From: Channallabes apus
Lineage: Eukaryota > Chordata > Actinopteri > Siluriformes > Clariidae
Assembly: GCA_030522415.1 (NCBI GenBank)
Contig: CM060124.1
Span: 26,886,954 to 26,950,953 of the forward strand
Length of the DNA: 64,000 nt
Direction: 5' to 3'
The notes under the pieces were generated by a model. That model did no database searches. It saw only the letters and a program-made list of their open reading frames with translations, and was not told the DNA's origin. Numbering within the stretch: position 1 is the stretch's first letter; every line of letters begins with the position of its first letter. Of this stretch, positions 10,189 to 21,374 are shown one piece after another. Both the position numbers and the translations under genes were made by a program.

Positions 10189-11105
10189 ATGCTGTCAGGA
10201 ATCTCTGACTAATCCGCCCCCCTGACAGTGTTTCATGCAGAGTGAAGATGCTGACAAAAATCTATATCTATACCACATAATCCAATGTTTCAAGCTGAGT
10301 AAAGATCCTGTTAGGAACTTCTGACTAATCCCTCTCCTATATTGTTTAAGGCTGAATGAAAAAACGGTCAGGGATCTCTGACTAATTCACCTCCTAGAGT
10401 CATTTAAGCTGAGTAAAGATGCTGTTAGGAACCTTTGACTAATCCCCTGTCCACAACGAGGCATGACTTTGTCAGGAATTCCTACGACGATTTAAACCAA
10501 TTGAAGATTCTGGCGGAAATCTCTGACTAAACCCCTTCTTACACTGTTTCCAGCTGAGTGATGATCTGGTCGGAAATCTCTGACTAAACTCCCTCCTTCA
10601 CTGGTTCAAGATGAGTCAAGATATTGTCAGCAACCTCTGACTAAACTCCCTCATTCAGAGTTTAAAGTTGAGTGAAGGTTTTTCCAGGAATCTCTGATTA
10701 AACCCTCTCCCAAAGTGAGGAATCATACCATCATTCTGTAACAAAATCCTCTACCACAGTTCCAGGAAAGAAGTGATTATAAATTTCTGACCAAACCATC
10801 CTAGACGATGTTTCAGGCTGAGTGAAGATGCTGTTGACCAAACCACCTCCCAAACTGAAGCAAGAAAAGTGAGAAGTGATGATTCTTGGTAATCACTGAC
10901 TAAATCCTCTGCCATAGTGACTCGAGACAAGTGATAATGCTGTCGGGGACCTCCACTAAATCCCTTCCCACCGCGACTCAAGAAAAGTGTTGATGCTGTT
11001 GGGTATCTCCAGTTAACACCTCTTCCTCAGTGTTTCAAGGTGAGTGATGATACTGTCGGAATTTTCCTATAAACCCTCTCCATCAGTATCTCAAGAAAAA
11101 TAATA
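10189..11105. repeat. Degenerate 57-bp minisatellite, right part
   Basis: The word CTGACTAA recurs at about 10206, 10322, 10379, 10436 (TTGACTAA), 10524, 10580 and 10637, spacings of 56-58 bp or twice that. Units also share AGTGAAGATGCTGT and TTCAAG-like words. More decayed units follow to about 11105 and possibly again at 11930-12055. Confidence 0.75.
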
Positions 11106-11565
11106 ACATTCATAAAAAAAAAACAGAATAGACAGACTTTGCGAGATAACCATTTACTTCAGGGACAAATAAACCACCTGGGAGAGGGTTTATTTCCTAT
11201 AAGATTTTTTTTTTACTACATTAAACCATAGTACATACCATAATTTCCAATTACCAGTGGTTAGGGCATTGGACTACTGATCGGCATGTTTGATTTTCAA
11301 ACCCAAGCACCACCAAATTGCCACTGTTAGGTCCTCAAGCAAGGCCCTTAAACCTCAATGTAGATGAAATGTAAGTGTCTTTGGATAAGGGTGTCTGCCA
11401 AATACCATATATGTAGGTACTATGGCAGTGTGGTAGTAATATGGCATGTAATGTACCGCTTTGCTGTGATAAATACCATGGTAAGTACGGTTGGTATGTT
11501 CCACAATACCATTGGGTACCACAGTGGCTACCAAAGATCAGCAGGTATCGAATATGGTATGTTTT
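11106..11565. repeat. Loose TACCATGGTA-type repeat with a decayed SINE inside
   Basis: Palindromic words ACCATAGTA, TACCATATA, TACCATGGTA, GGTACCACAG and related forms recur at 11226-11245 and 11403-11560. The SINE fragment at 11255-11405 lies between them. The sequence before 11220 is unique. Confidence 0.4.
11255..11405 (+). mobile_element. tRNA-derived SINE, decayed copy of the 36653/42889 family
   Basis: It shares AGTGGTTAGGGCATTGGACTA, CACCAAATTGCCACTGTT, CAAGCAAGGCCCTTAA and GGATAAGGGTGTCTGCCAAAT with the copies at 36653 and 42889. It has lost the first bases of the tRNA-like head. Confidence 0.75.
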
Positions 11566-12060
11566 GCCTACATCCTCCATTTGTCAGCCAACTGGAAAAT
11601 TAGTTTGGCAGCATTTAAACTGCTACACACAATATTACCTCCTCTTCTATCAAATTCACAGAAGAATATGGCATTGTTAACCAGCAGTACATAAATTAAC
11701 TGACTATTTTTGGATTTTGATGTTTTTGCCTCAGTGTAATTAACTTCCTCATATCCAACCCCTTTTTTCATCTTATAATGAAAATCTTGTACAAACATTC
11801 TACTTTATAATATTTTTTTCCTTTCATTTTTTACCACCAGCCCATGTCTTATTAATGGTCATTTAATACAGTGAAACTGTCAAACTATGCTATATTTAGA
11901 CCAGGTAATCATACCCTGAAACTTACGACACTGCTCGACCTGGATAGCAAAGCTGTCAGAGTATTCCAGACTAATACCCCTTTACCAACATGGCTCAACC
12001 CAATAAAGAACCCTTTCAGGAACCTCTGAATATCTCCCTGCCCTGGGGCAGCTTAAGGTG
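11566..12060. other. No gene seen; possible outlying 57-bp units at the end
   Basis: 11566-11925 is AT-rich and unique. 11930-12055 has CTGTCAGAGTATTCCAGACTAAT and TTTCAGGAACCTCTGAAT words that resemble the 57-bp minisatellite upstream. Confidence 0.4.
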
Positions 12061-12365
12061 ATATGGGTAAACTCCACTTAAAGATCTATGGTGTTTGTCA
12101 ATGTATACACCAAACGTGCTAGACTACATAGCACCATGCTCCACTCTTCTGCAAAGGCTTTGCTTCACTGGTTGTGGAGGTTTGTACATTCCATCCACAC
12201 GAGCACAAAGGTGTCGGACACTGATGTCCAGTAAGAAGCTCCTGGAGTGAAACTGGTGTTCGGATTCATTCCCATAGAGGGTGAGTCCAGTCCACTCTTC
12301 CATACCAACCTTGCTAAACCATATCTTTATGGATCGCACTTTGTTCGCAGGCATGCTGTTTGTTT
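12061..12365 (-). mobile_element. Fragment of a DNA transposon
   Basis: The sequence CTTCTGCAAAGGCTTTGCTT, AAAGGTGTCGGACACTGATG and CATATCTTTATGGATCGCAC is in the order I associate with the antisense strand of a transposase-type interspersed repeat found in fish. No terminal repeats are left and all frames are broken. The class cannot be assigned firmly. Confidence 0.45.
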
Positions 12366-12606
12366 CCCCCTGGAAATTAAAGTATTGGCACCCGAGATGT
12401 ACACAAGGGTGACGAGATGAAGGCCTTCGATTAAAAGAAACGTGTGCATGTGTGTGTTGGCAATAATAATCTCTGATGACCGACTGCTATGATCTGAGTG
12501 GGAAAGTGTGAGAAGTAACACACACACAGTAAAGATTGATCCATACAACAGGAATGGCGTGAGCACAAACACTTCATGTATGCCTGTGTGCTGGATACTT
12601 TCTCTC

Positions 12607-12980
12607 TCTCTCTTTATTCATTCATTCATTTTCTATACCGCTTAATCCTGTGTTCAGGGTCGCGGGGGGCCTGGAGCCTATCTCAGGAGACTTCTGGCAC
12701 TAGGCGGGGTACACCCTGGACAGGGTGCCAATCCATCGCAGGGCACACACACATACACACACTCACACACCCAATCACACACTACGGGCAATTTAGGAAC
12801 GCCAATTAGCCTAACCTGCATATCTTTGGACAGTGGGAGGAAACCGGAGTACCCGGAGGAAACCCACCAAGCACGGGGAGAACATGCAAACTCCATGCAC
12901 ACAGAGACGGGAATCGAGCCTGGCCGGGGAATCGAACCCAGACCCTGGAGGTGCAAGGCGACAGTGCTTCTCTCTTTATT
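12607..12980 (-). mobile_element. DANA/Mermaid-like SINE, 5'-truncated, with 12-bp target duplication
   Basis: On the minus strand the body has GGAGTTTGCATGTTCTCCCC, GGTGGGTTTCCTCCGGG and CCTGTCCAGGGTGTACC, ending in a (TGAA)n-type tail at 12616-12630. The first ~25 bases of the tRNA-like head are missing. TCTCTCTTTATT flanks it exactly at 12607-12618 and 12969-12980, so the truncation happened at insertion. The open frames across it on both strands are shadows. Confidence 0.9.
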
Positions 12981-14061
12981 GCTCTTTTTTTTTTATCGGA
13001 CAAGAGACCTAAATGAAGCTGAGAGTGCCAATACATTAACCCCTGGTAGTTATATAGACAATGGTGCCCCTTTAAAGCATATTCCTGAAAATGCCAACAC
13101 TATTTAACCTGTTATAGTATTTTTCGGGCCCCCAGTCACTCAGGGGCCTTTTAACATCCCTCTCATCCCCCAATTTACAGCAACGTTGAATATAGAGACA
13201 GATTTTGCCATCAATGTTAAAATATAACAGAAATATTAGTCATGCAATACAAGCCAAACACACACACACACACACATACACACACTGTGTTTTCTGAGTA
13301 TCACTTCCAGCATGTTGTTTGTTTCAGTTCCTGCTCTGTCTGTTCTCCAAACTGTCATTCTTTGATATTTCACACTAAATCTGTTGGTTAATAATATAAT
13401 AACAGCTCTCATCATTTCTGCAGCGCTCCAGCAAAACTGTGACTAAATCCAGTCATGCTAAATAAAGCTCACTGAGAGACAAACACAAAGAGAAGACGCT
13501 CGGAATGAGAAAATAAAACAATATATGTTTTTTTTTTAAAAATATTAATAGATAATCATGTATAATAAATGAATACAGTATGCCAATACTTGGATGCGTG
13601 TGCACAGGTCTGTTCAACGTACCAGGCTTTGGCTCGACAAGCAAAATGAAATAATTCAAGCGTTTCGTGTGCAGAAATAGTCGTGTGTATGACAGCCATC
13701 TCAATGCTGACATTCAAAAGACAGATTAAAATACGTTTAAGGTCTTTTTTCCCTTGTTTGGCTAGCTTTCCTCATAGCCACGCTCTTTTTGGCGACGACT
13801 TCGGCATTTCCATGCAGCCTAATAATCTGTTTGTGCTCTAACCAAGAGCTCGATCGGAAATAAAAAACACTCGCATGTTCATCTGTCAGGAACGATCTGT
13901 AGTTTTTTTAAAACCGTGATTTTATTCGCAGGCGACTTGCATTCGAATTGTTGCGTTAAAACCATGGTAACATACTGTATAGAATTGAAACCCTGGCGGA
14001 GACTGTATTTAATCCTGAGTATAAAGACAATAAAATATACATGACCTTTAAAATGTTGTGC
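12981..14061. other. Unique sequence, no gene seen
   Basis: (CA)n is at 13257-13284. The remainder is AT-rich, with no recognised exon or mobile element. Confidence 0.5.
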
Positions 14062-14450
14062 GCTTACTGGCCACTTTATTAGAAATACCACAGGTATATC
14101 CGCCTCAGTTATTAAGAACATGATTTTCGGAAACGTTCCTTTGAGATCACGGCCCATGATCGTGTTGACGTGACCGCCTCGGGTACGCCCCCATTCTACC
14201 ACGAAATCACTATTCCACCCTCAGAGCCAGCCTGAAGTGAACTGCTCACACAAGACTGTCTGGGTCCATGGATTAATGCTGTTTATTTCTGAGTCTCATG
14301 TAGGAGTTCAACAATGCTGGTTTTCTGCTTGTAACAGGGTTTATTTGACCAGTCTGGCCATTTTCATCTGACCTCTGTCATCAGCAAGGCTTTTCCACCT
14401 GCAGAACTGCCACTAAATGGAAGCTTTTTGTTTTTTCCAATATACTGTAG
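14062..14450. mobile_element. Fragments of an interspersed repeat (GCCACTTTATTAG end)
   Basis: TTACTGGCCACTTTATTAGA at 14065 is a common terminal motif of a fish interspersed repeat. 14340-14430 (ACCAGTCTGGCCATTTTCAT, CATCAGCAAGGCTTTTCCAC, CAGAACTGCCACTAAATGGA) matches an internal block of the same family as I recall it. The class is uncertain and the element is degraded. Confidence 0.5.
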
Positions 14451-14869
14451 TTGGACAGCATGACGGCTTAGTGTTGGCACTTGCTGGGTTTCTTTTGCGT
14501 GCTCCAATGACATACAAAAAAATATCACCGATTTCCAACATTTTAATCACATTTTTGCATATAAAAACAATGAAAACATTTAGAAAAGACATGTAAATGA
14601 AGTGAAATATGAAATAAATAGACATTTAACCTCACTTAACCTTCATTTATGATTCCTCTTGGTATCGGCGGCTTTAAAAAACAAACTACAATTTAAACTC
14701 CAAACTTCATTAAATCTTGCACAAAATGCAAAAATTCTGCTTTCTACTTAAGCAAGCAAGTTTTGAACGGCTCTGAAACACAATTTAGCCAGCGTTCGGT
14801 TAGGCCACTCGTCTGCCGAAAATGCTTTAGATTCTGAACCACTTAAGTAATTTAAGTAATGTCACTTAT
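14451..14869. other. AT-rich unique sequence
   Basis: Nothing coding or repetitive was recognised. Confidence 0.5.
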
Positions 14870-15615
14870 GGCTACGTTTACACTGCCAGGTGAATGTGAC
14901 CCAATTCCGATTTTTTGCTCATATGTGACACATATCGGATATGTTCTATGTCCGTGTAAACAGGAAAAAAACGCATGCATTCCGATATATCGAGATCGGT
15001 TTCAGGCCTCCTTCATGTGTGGAAATAAATCGGATATAAATCAGAAATGTGCTGATGTGATTGTCGTGTAAACAGGCAGATCGGATTTCCTGAGGCATTG
15101 TGTTCTGTACGTCATTAAAACTGCGACTTCTTCGCGGTTTAATGACGTAATGTTATTCTCCGGTGGGAGCGCGTGTTGAATTACAACATCGCAGGTGACA
15201 TGGAAAAGGAAAAGAACAACGCCCCCCCCCTCCCCCTCCAACACACACACGCCTTGTGTTTATGCTTATTTGGGCTAAATAACATTAAATCAGTATTTGA
15301 TGAATAAAGCATATGTGCAGGCTGCAATTATGCCGTTTTTTTTCTCCTCCTCCGTTTTAAAACCATGGTGACGTTTCGCGAACTTTGCATATATCGCAGA
15401 GCGTTAAGCATATTTCACCTTCTTCTATCTTGGCTAGGTTGTAGCGCAAGAACCTCCCTTTACGTATGCGTGATGTTTCAGATGGCATGGCGAGTGTAAA
15501 CACGTGAATCGGATATGAGTCATAGTGGAAATAACGTGTAAACAGGCGGTCAAAAAAATCAGATATAGGCAACAAATCGGAATTAAGCATCGAGACCTGC
15601 AGTGTAAACGTAGCC
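14870..15615. mobile_element. 746-bp MITE with GGCTACGTTTACACTGC ends
   Basis: The left end GGCTACGTTTACACTGCCAG (14870) is matched inverted at the right end by CTGCAGTGTAAACGTAGCC (15597-15615). Subterminal copies of GTGTAAACAGG and ATCGGAT/AATCGGA words occur in both halves (for example 14952, 15064, 15535). No coding capacity remains. The target duplication is not clear, so the superfamily (hAT or Harbinger) is left open. A C-rich run (15222-15237) and short CA tract lie inside. Confidence 0.75.
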
Positions 15616-16811
15616 TAAAGGGCATGTTTAAGAAAGCGTTTAAGAAACAGCGAACATGTTTGGCTTTGCTACACATGACATGGCTATGCATTCTTATCTG
15701 CTTTTTTATGCTCTTAACTTTCTTTGGTGCTTTTGTGTCTCAGTAAACGTCTTGAGCAAGGACGTTATGATCACTTTCTCGGGCGAATATATTGCTTTTG
15801 CCTTTAAAGTGGGCGTGGCTATTTGTCACAACAGAGCTAATCAATGCGCCAGTTTACAGTAAATACACAGAAACGACTGTAATGCCCCTACAAAGCGCCC
15901 AAATCCTCACCAAACACAAAAAACGTGTGACACAGCCATGGCCAAAAGGCAACATTTGAAAATTTTATTCTTGTTTATTCTGCCTGTTCAAACCAGTCTG
16001 CCTCTCATGTTCTGAAGCCATGATGCTAATTAATGCAGTAATGTGAAGCACCACTATGAGATAAAATATTGGTCGAGAAAACATATCTGAAGCAGTGCAA
16101 CGTGAGGGCGTGTAAAACACCTGAACTGAGAGCCCGGTGTTATGCGCTAAAATTAAATATTGGGAAAAAGTGATTTTATGAACAGTTATGCGATGTATTT
16201 AATAATCTACTTTAAACAGGGAGAGTATTTGGCTGACAATGAAAGAAGAAGTACAACTTTGGCGTAAACAAGGCATACTCAACCTCGTTAATTTTTTTTT
16301 CTTTGTATTAATAAGTTAGAGAGTTCTGCCATACAAGAAGGTTAGGCATATGTGTACTTTTTTTTGCACGATTATTTTTAGGTTTAACTATTTCTAAAAA
16401 CTCTTTACTTATCAATGATGTGTACAGTAATTATGCTAGTAATAATAATAATAATAATAATAATTACAATACAAAAAAGCATGCAGAATTTGAAAAAAAA
16501 GAAACGTGAAATGAGAAAGTAAACAAAATAAAATGAGCAATATATGAAAAGCACAAACTATACTTAGATTTCATTTGAATGTGGCTTGATATGAATGAGT
16601 CATTAAACAGTTAAAAGTAAATAAATAAAATAATAAGTTGTCACATCGTTAACCATGATAACGTGACCTGTGATAAAACATCAGGAGAATGACAGACAGG
16701 CAGAAAGACAACATCGTCTCACAACACACACGGAGATCTGTGATCAGTTTCCCTCTCCTCAGGCGAACTCTCCAATGTGATTACTGCACTATACATAATG
16801 ACACCCTCTGT
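15616..16811. other. Mostly unique; holds a dispersed repeat copy and an (AAT)n tract
   Basis: 15805-15892 (GTGGGCGTGGCTATTTGTCA...CACAGAAACGACTGTAATGC) is shared with 22600-22700. (AAT)n lies at 16439-16463. Otherwise AT-rich with no gene. Confidence 0.5.
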
Positions 16812-16823
16812 GTTGTGTGTGTG

Positions 16824-16854
<31 letters not shown>

Positions 16855-16861
16855 GAGAGAG
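16812..16861. repeat. Compound (GT)n(GA)n microsatellite
   Basis: About 13 GT units to 16838 pass into GA units to 16861. Confidence 0.95.
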
Positions 16862-17870
16862 TGTATGTTGATGCTAAACTCAAGCCTGAAGGACTTAATG
16901 AATTCAACACGCCAGCGTGAGAGTGGAGCCCCCTACTGACGTGTCTCACTCTCACCGTCTGTCTGTCGGCGCAGGATTTACACTCGTCTGCACATAAGGT
17001 ATGCTGCTGAGCTCCGCTCCGTGAGAAACAATGATGCGGGAATCAAATAGGTGATGGGAAAAATAATTCCTTACGAAGAAATGTGCATGGGGTTAGAATA
17101 AGCAAAATAGGCAGGAATTAATAGTGCAATCAATTAATCATCTAAACAATCAATAACACCAAAGGTAATATTAAAATATGCTAAATTAAATGTTGTAAAA
17201 AATTAAGGAAGAAGGTATTTTTTTTATGCAAAAAAGGGGAAATAGAAGAAAGAAAAAAAAAGTGGCCAAAAATGGAAACAGCACAAAATCTAACTACAAT
17301 GATAAAAAAAAAAAAAATGAAAACATTAAAAACCCTAAAACAAAAATGCATATTCATGCAAAAATAAGCAATGGCAAATAAACAGCCATAAACAATGCAA
17401 AATACAACCAAAACTGAAATAAAAATACAAAATTTTGTATTTTGTATAAATATATAAAAACAATAATTAAAACATGCATTTTTTAAATAAGAAAATAAAT
17501 GAATGAATACAATTATGCATTAAACAATAATCACTAAAAACAAGTGTAATAAAATAATACAAATGGTAAATATAAGCACAGTATTAAAAGCAATACCAAG
17601 TGGATAAAGCCGGGATAAATGCATCCAGTAAGAAAGCAGTGGGCCTCTTCACACTTCACTGCACTCCTCTGTATTTGTGTACACTCGTGCTTATCCAATA
17701 CCTCGAGTCCTAAACTTGAGGTTTAAATCTGTCTCGCTGTCTCTGTCCCTTCAGCTCCTGTATATCAGTCTCTACTCACACACTTAATCCTTACAGGACA
17801 ACTTCCTAATCTCGCGCTGTCGACTTCAGCACCTCTAATGAAATCTTTAAATCATTCAATACTTTCTGAA
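16862..17870. other. A-rich sequence, no gene seen
   Basis: 17190-17600 is strongly A-rich with AAAAATGCA, AATAAAC and AAACAAT words, a possible decayed tandem repeat. 17600-17870 is unique. Confidence 0.45.
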
Positions 17871-19190
17871 GACTAACCTTTTACCTCATTGTCTGCTGTA
17901 AATGTCTATTATAATTGATGTTTTGTTTACTGTAAATTTGTTTGGCCTTTTTCGTTAATCACTGGCAAGATATCGTGAATTAGAATTTTGTGTCATCATT
18001 TACTAGAAGTTTCATTAAACAATAAACAGGTATCATTATGAGATTCTGTGGATGTCTGTAGTACGTCTTATATGTCTGTTTCTTGTAAAGTAACCTTTTT
18101 AACTTTTTACTTTTAAAGTAAATGTCATTATTTAATTGAAAGTTTAGTCAAACTACAATTGTTGCAGGCATTGTTTTCTCATTGTTTAATTGTAAATTGG
18201 AATTTGAATATTTAATGAAGGTGACCTGATTTTTCTAAAGTTACTAGAAATTTTATTTTTATGTAGTTTATTGTTAAGTGACATTTTCCGACATTTCCTA
18301 TAGTAATTTAGCATTTAGATTAATTATTTAAAATGCAACACTGCATTTGGATTACTATTTTTTTGTTTTGTTTTCGAAATTTGTTTGTCTGTAATTACGA
18401 TACATTTGTAAAATTGCTTTTTTTTATGTTATTACTTACTTACGTACTTACATAATTATTCTACTGTACAGTACAATCTGCCCATCACTCCTGACTTTTT
18501 CTATTGCATTTTACGTTTGCTTGTTTTTTACACAAAAGTAGTATACTTGTTACATTAATTATATTATGGATTATGCAATAATGGCATTAAATGTTGAAAT
18601 AGCATTTAATCATGGTATTTACTTGTAATTGTAAATGCTTCTGTTTCATTGTTTACTTTAAATTAGCATTCGATTCTATTATTGACTGAAATTTTTGTTT
18701 AGTAACATTGCTGTCTACGAGGGATGGGACTCACCAGGGGCCACCGATACGATTTTATTACGATACGTTAATGGCGATTCGATTTGTATTGTGATTCTGT
18801 TAATATTATGATTTTATAAATATTGTGATTCTACATTAATTCTAAACAAATGTAGCAAATGATCCGCTCTTACCACACCGCTGTGTTTAGAGCATGCCAC
18901 CTGCAGGATTATAGAGGAACAGCAACATTTTTCAACATCAACAGATATAGCTAAAAACTGAGTTCTTAAAAAAAAATCAACATTGGAGACAGCATGCCAG
19001 TAGATGAAATGCCACAGAAAATATATCACTGAATCGAAACCTGCCTCCCCACCCACGTATCCCTACCATTTACTGGTAATGAGAATCACTGCAAAATGAT
19101 GCTAGAGTAAATTACAATTAGTATTTCATTGTTCACCTATAAATCTGTAAATTAGCCTTTTTTCATATATTGTAAATTAATATTCTTATG
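17871..19190. repeat. Degenerate T-rich repeat, interrupted at 18720-19060
   Basis: Words such as TCATTGTTTA, CTGTAAATT, TTAGCATT and TTTACTG recur at irregular 40-50 bp steps from 17885 to 18715 and again at 19065-19190. The break holds the unrelated element at 18720-19060. The period could not be fixed by eye. Confidence 0.4.
18720..19060. mobile_element. Interspersed repeat copy (CGATACGATTTTATTACGATA)
   Basis: The segment starts GGGATGGGACTCACCAGGGG, then runs of GAT(A/T)CGAT and ATTGTGATT, then CACCTGCAGGATTATAGAGG. Part of it matches the insert in the Tc1 element at 2180-2390. No coding frame is present. It is probably a non-autonomous DNA transposon. Confidence 0.5.
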
Positions 19191-19599
19191 CTAATGCTAA
19201 GTTTATCATCACGTTCCCTAAATCAGCAACTCTGTCATATAAACTGGAGAAGGAGGGGAAAAAAAGCTGGAAGCTGCAGTTCCGAGTTTGATGTATTCAC
19301 AGAACTGAGTGTTTCCCTCGTTTATTTTCTATTAAAGGCCGAGCGCTCATGAGTAATTAATTTCACCTCGGGGTGCTGTCACCAACAGCCGTCTTCATCT
19401 GAACACACACTAAATAAATAAATACCCGACCACTGCAGCCTTCAAGCGGCAAAACAGTTAAACTACATAAATATGGAGCTTGTGATTTAATGTACCGGAG
19501 TCAAGAAATCAATATGCAGCGTTAGCCAATTATCTAACTTTAGCTCATCAATATTGCAAATGATTTGCTGGGGAAAAGAAAGTGAGCACAAACTTTCTT

Positions 19600-19630
<31 letters not shown>

Positions 19631-20445
19631 AAGTTTGTGTGTGTTCCTTTGTAAAGACCCACCCTGTATTGTATCCCTTCTAATCCTGTCTTCCACCAAA
19701 TAGGAAACCCCGACCTTGGTAAAGTGGAGCTTTATAAAGCTGACAGTCTGTTCCGATCGAGTGAACGCACCTCGGTATGCGTTCAACAAACCGACGCCTA
19801 AACGCTTGTTTTCCTAAAGTACATTTCAGAATGATAAGGTGACCTCATCTAGGTGTTCAGCTCTGAAGAACACACACACACACACAGTTCCCAAGCCAAT
19901 TAAAAGCAAAAAAAAAAAAAACTTTTATCAATCAATTCACACCAAATAAAAAAAGTGCAACACAATCTAGGATTAAAAACCAGCATTGATTTGATCTTAC
20001 TTCCTTGCTATAATCCCGACTACCGGGCATAAGATAAAGGATTTAAAACAATTTATTCCACCGTAAACTCTAAAACCTGGGTTTAGTAACGGGACAACCT
20101 GCATCAACATTTCCAAACCGATCTACTGATCCACAATCTGGATTCCGATCGATCAGAAGTTGTCGATTAATTTCTTTAACCTGCAGGTCTGACTGTGCCA
20201 GTCGGTCTGACAGGTTATCGTTTCTATAGTAACAGCTCATTCACTAGGACTTGTTTGGCGAATGTCCCAAACAAGCACATGCGATCTCAGAAAATCGTGA
20301 CAACTTTCAACAAGAAGGTATCTGTGGAAGGAGTCCCCAGGGGATGAAGCTGGGACAAGTAATGCTTCACGGTTTATTGTCAGGAATGCATCAAGCTAAC
20401 ATTCCTCCAAGACAGAGAGAGAGAGAGAGAAAATACAGAGACTGT
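19191..20445. other. Unique sequence with one candidate conserved block
   Basis: 19310-19410 is repeat-free with AGTAATTAATTTCACC and could be a conserved non-coding element. (CA)n tracts are at 19601-19630 and 19872-19886. (GA)n is at 20411-20431. No gene was seen. Confidence 0.4.
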
Positions 20446-20672
20446 CCACACTGCTTTATCCTGTATACAGGGTCGTGGGGGGTCTGCAGCCTATCTCAGG
20501 AAACTTAGGCGGGGTACACCCTGGATGGGGTGCCACAGGGTACATACTCATTCACACACGACGGGGCAATTTGGGAACGCCAATCAGCCTAAACTGCATA
20601 ACCCACCAAGCAACGGGGAGAACATGGTAGTGAATCGAATCCGGACCCCGGAGGTGCAAGGTGCTAACCACC
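20446..20672 (-). mobile_element. DANA/Mermaid-like SINE, internally deleted
   Basis: On the minus strand, remnants of the head (GTTAGCACCTTGCAC), CATGTTCTCCCC and the 3' body (CAGGATAAAGCAGTG) are present. About 130 bp of the middle is missing compared with the full copy at 28419. Confidence 0.85.
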
Positions 20673-20847
20673 AGAGAGGACACCTAAACCCTAGGTGTCG
20701 GTGAACAGGAATACCTGTACTGTATCTAGATCTCATTCGGTGTCAAGCAGTGCAAAGGTTCGAGCTGCAAAGAGTTTATCTCTGGAGTAAAGTTTAAACC
20801 CTGAAAGAGTTACTGTCAGGTTACAGCTTCTCACCGTCTTGGGTTAA

Positions 20848-20873
20848 GGTAAGATAAAGTAGGTTGGAGGAAA

Positions 20874-20904
<31 letters not shown>

Positions 20905-20960
20905 TATTTTTTATTATCATATCCTAAAACATGACAGACACACAGGCAGACAGACACACA
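20848..20960. repeat. Left member of a local duplication (AAGATAAAGTAGG...CATGACAGACA)
   Basis: The stretch with GATAAAGTAGGTTGGAGG, an A-tract, (AT)n (20881-20906), ATATCCTAAAACATGACAGA matches 22285-22355. In the second copy this block is joined directly to a block homologous to 21775-22010. Confidence 0.65.
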
Positions 20961-21121
20961 GACAGACACACAGGAGGATGGTCTCCAGACGCCTGCGGAG
21001 AGCCATCAGAGTTGGATCACAGTTCTGGTATCTCCCCATCATTCTTGTCCATCCCCAACCCCTGCACCTTAAAGCGTGTTCGAAAGCGCTCTAACAGGTG
21101 AGACCAGACCCAGGGGTTTAC

Positions 21122-21374
21122 CTGCGGTCTGGTGCTGGTTAATCCTGACGCCGCTGAATCCTTTCCCCATGAGAGCCTGCTTGACATCCTTGCAGCTCCG
21201 AGAGACTCCATCATCATCCTCACCTCCACCTCCTCCACCACCACCACCACCACCATCCTCCTCGTGCTCCATGCGCTCGGCTCCCCGTCCTCCCGAGCAG
21301 ACACAGAGCGCCGCGGACAGAGCCAGCACACACACCTGCAGCCTCACCATGCTCATCACCACAGCCTCGAACAA
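21122..21374 (-). CDS. Glypican-like proteoglycan, first coding exon
   Basis: Read on the minus strand, the exon encodes 84 codons plus one base. The first ATG is at 21374, with further Met codons at residues 7 and 9. The most likely start is Met9, because MVRLQVCVLALSAALCVCSG looks like a signal peptide. A linker of 11 Gly and several Glu/Asp follows (about residues 38-56). Then comes SRSCKDVKQALMGKGFS, which fits the mature N-terminus of glypicans of the GPC1/2/4/6 group (pattern SRSC-x2-V-x-Q-x4-KGFS). The exon ends at HQTAG in front of a GTAAAC donor (intron starts at 21121). That is where I recall the first glypican exon ending, just before the EHLR.CPQ segment. Glypicans are GPI-anchored heparan sulfate proteoglycans of the cell surface that modulate Wnt, Hedgehog, FGF and BMP signals. 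No second exon was seen down to position 1. The member cannot be named. The long Gly/Glu insert is unusual. Confidence 0.62.

Noticed and set aside
1..21121. Second glypican exon (EHLR.CPQ.YTCC-like) on the minus strand
   Set aside because: Looked for the antisense of the Cys-rich segment by eye and found none; absence cannot be proved without a profile search.
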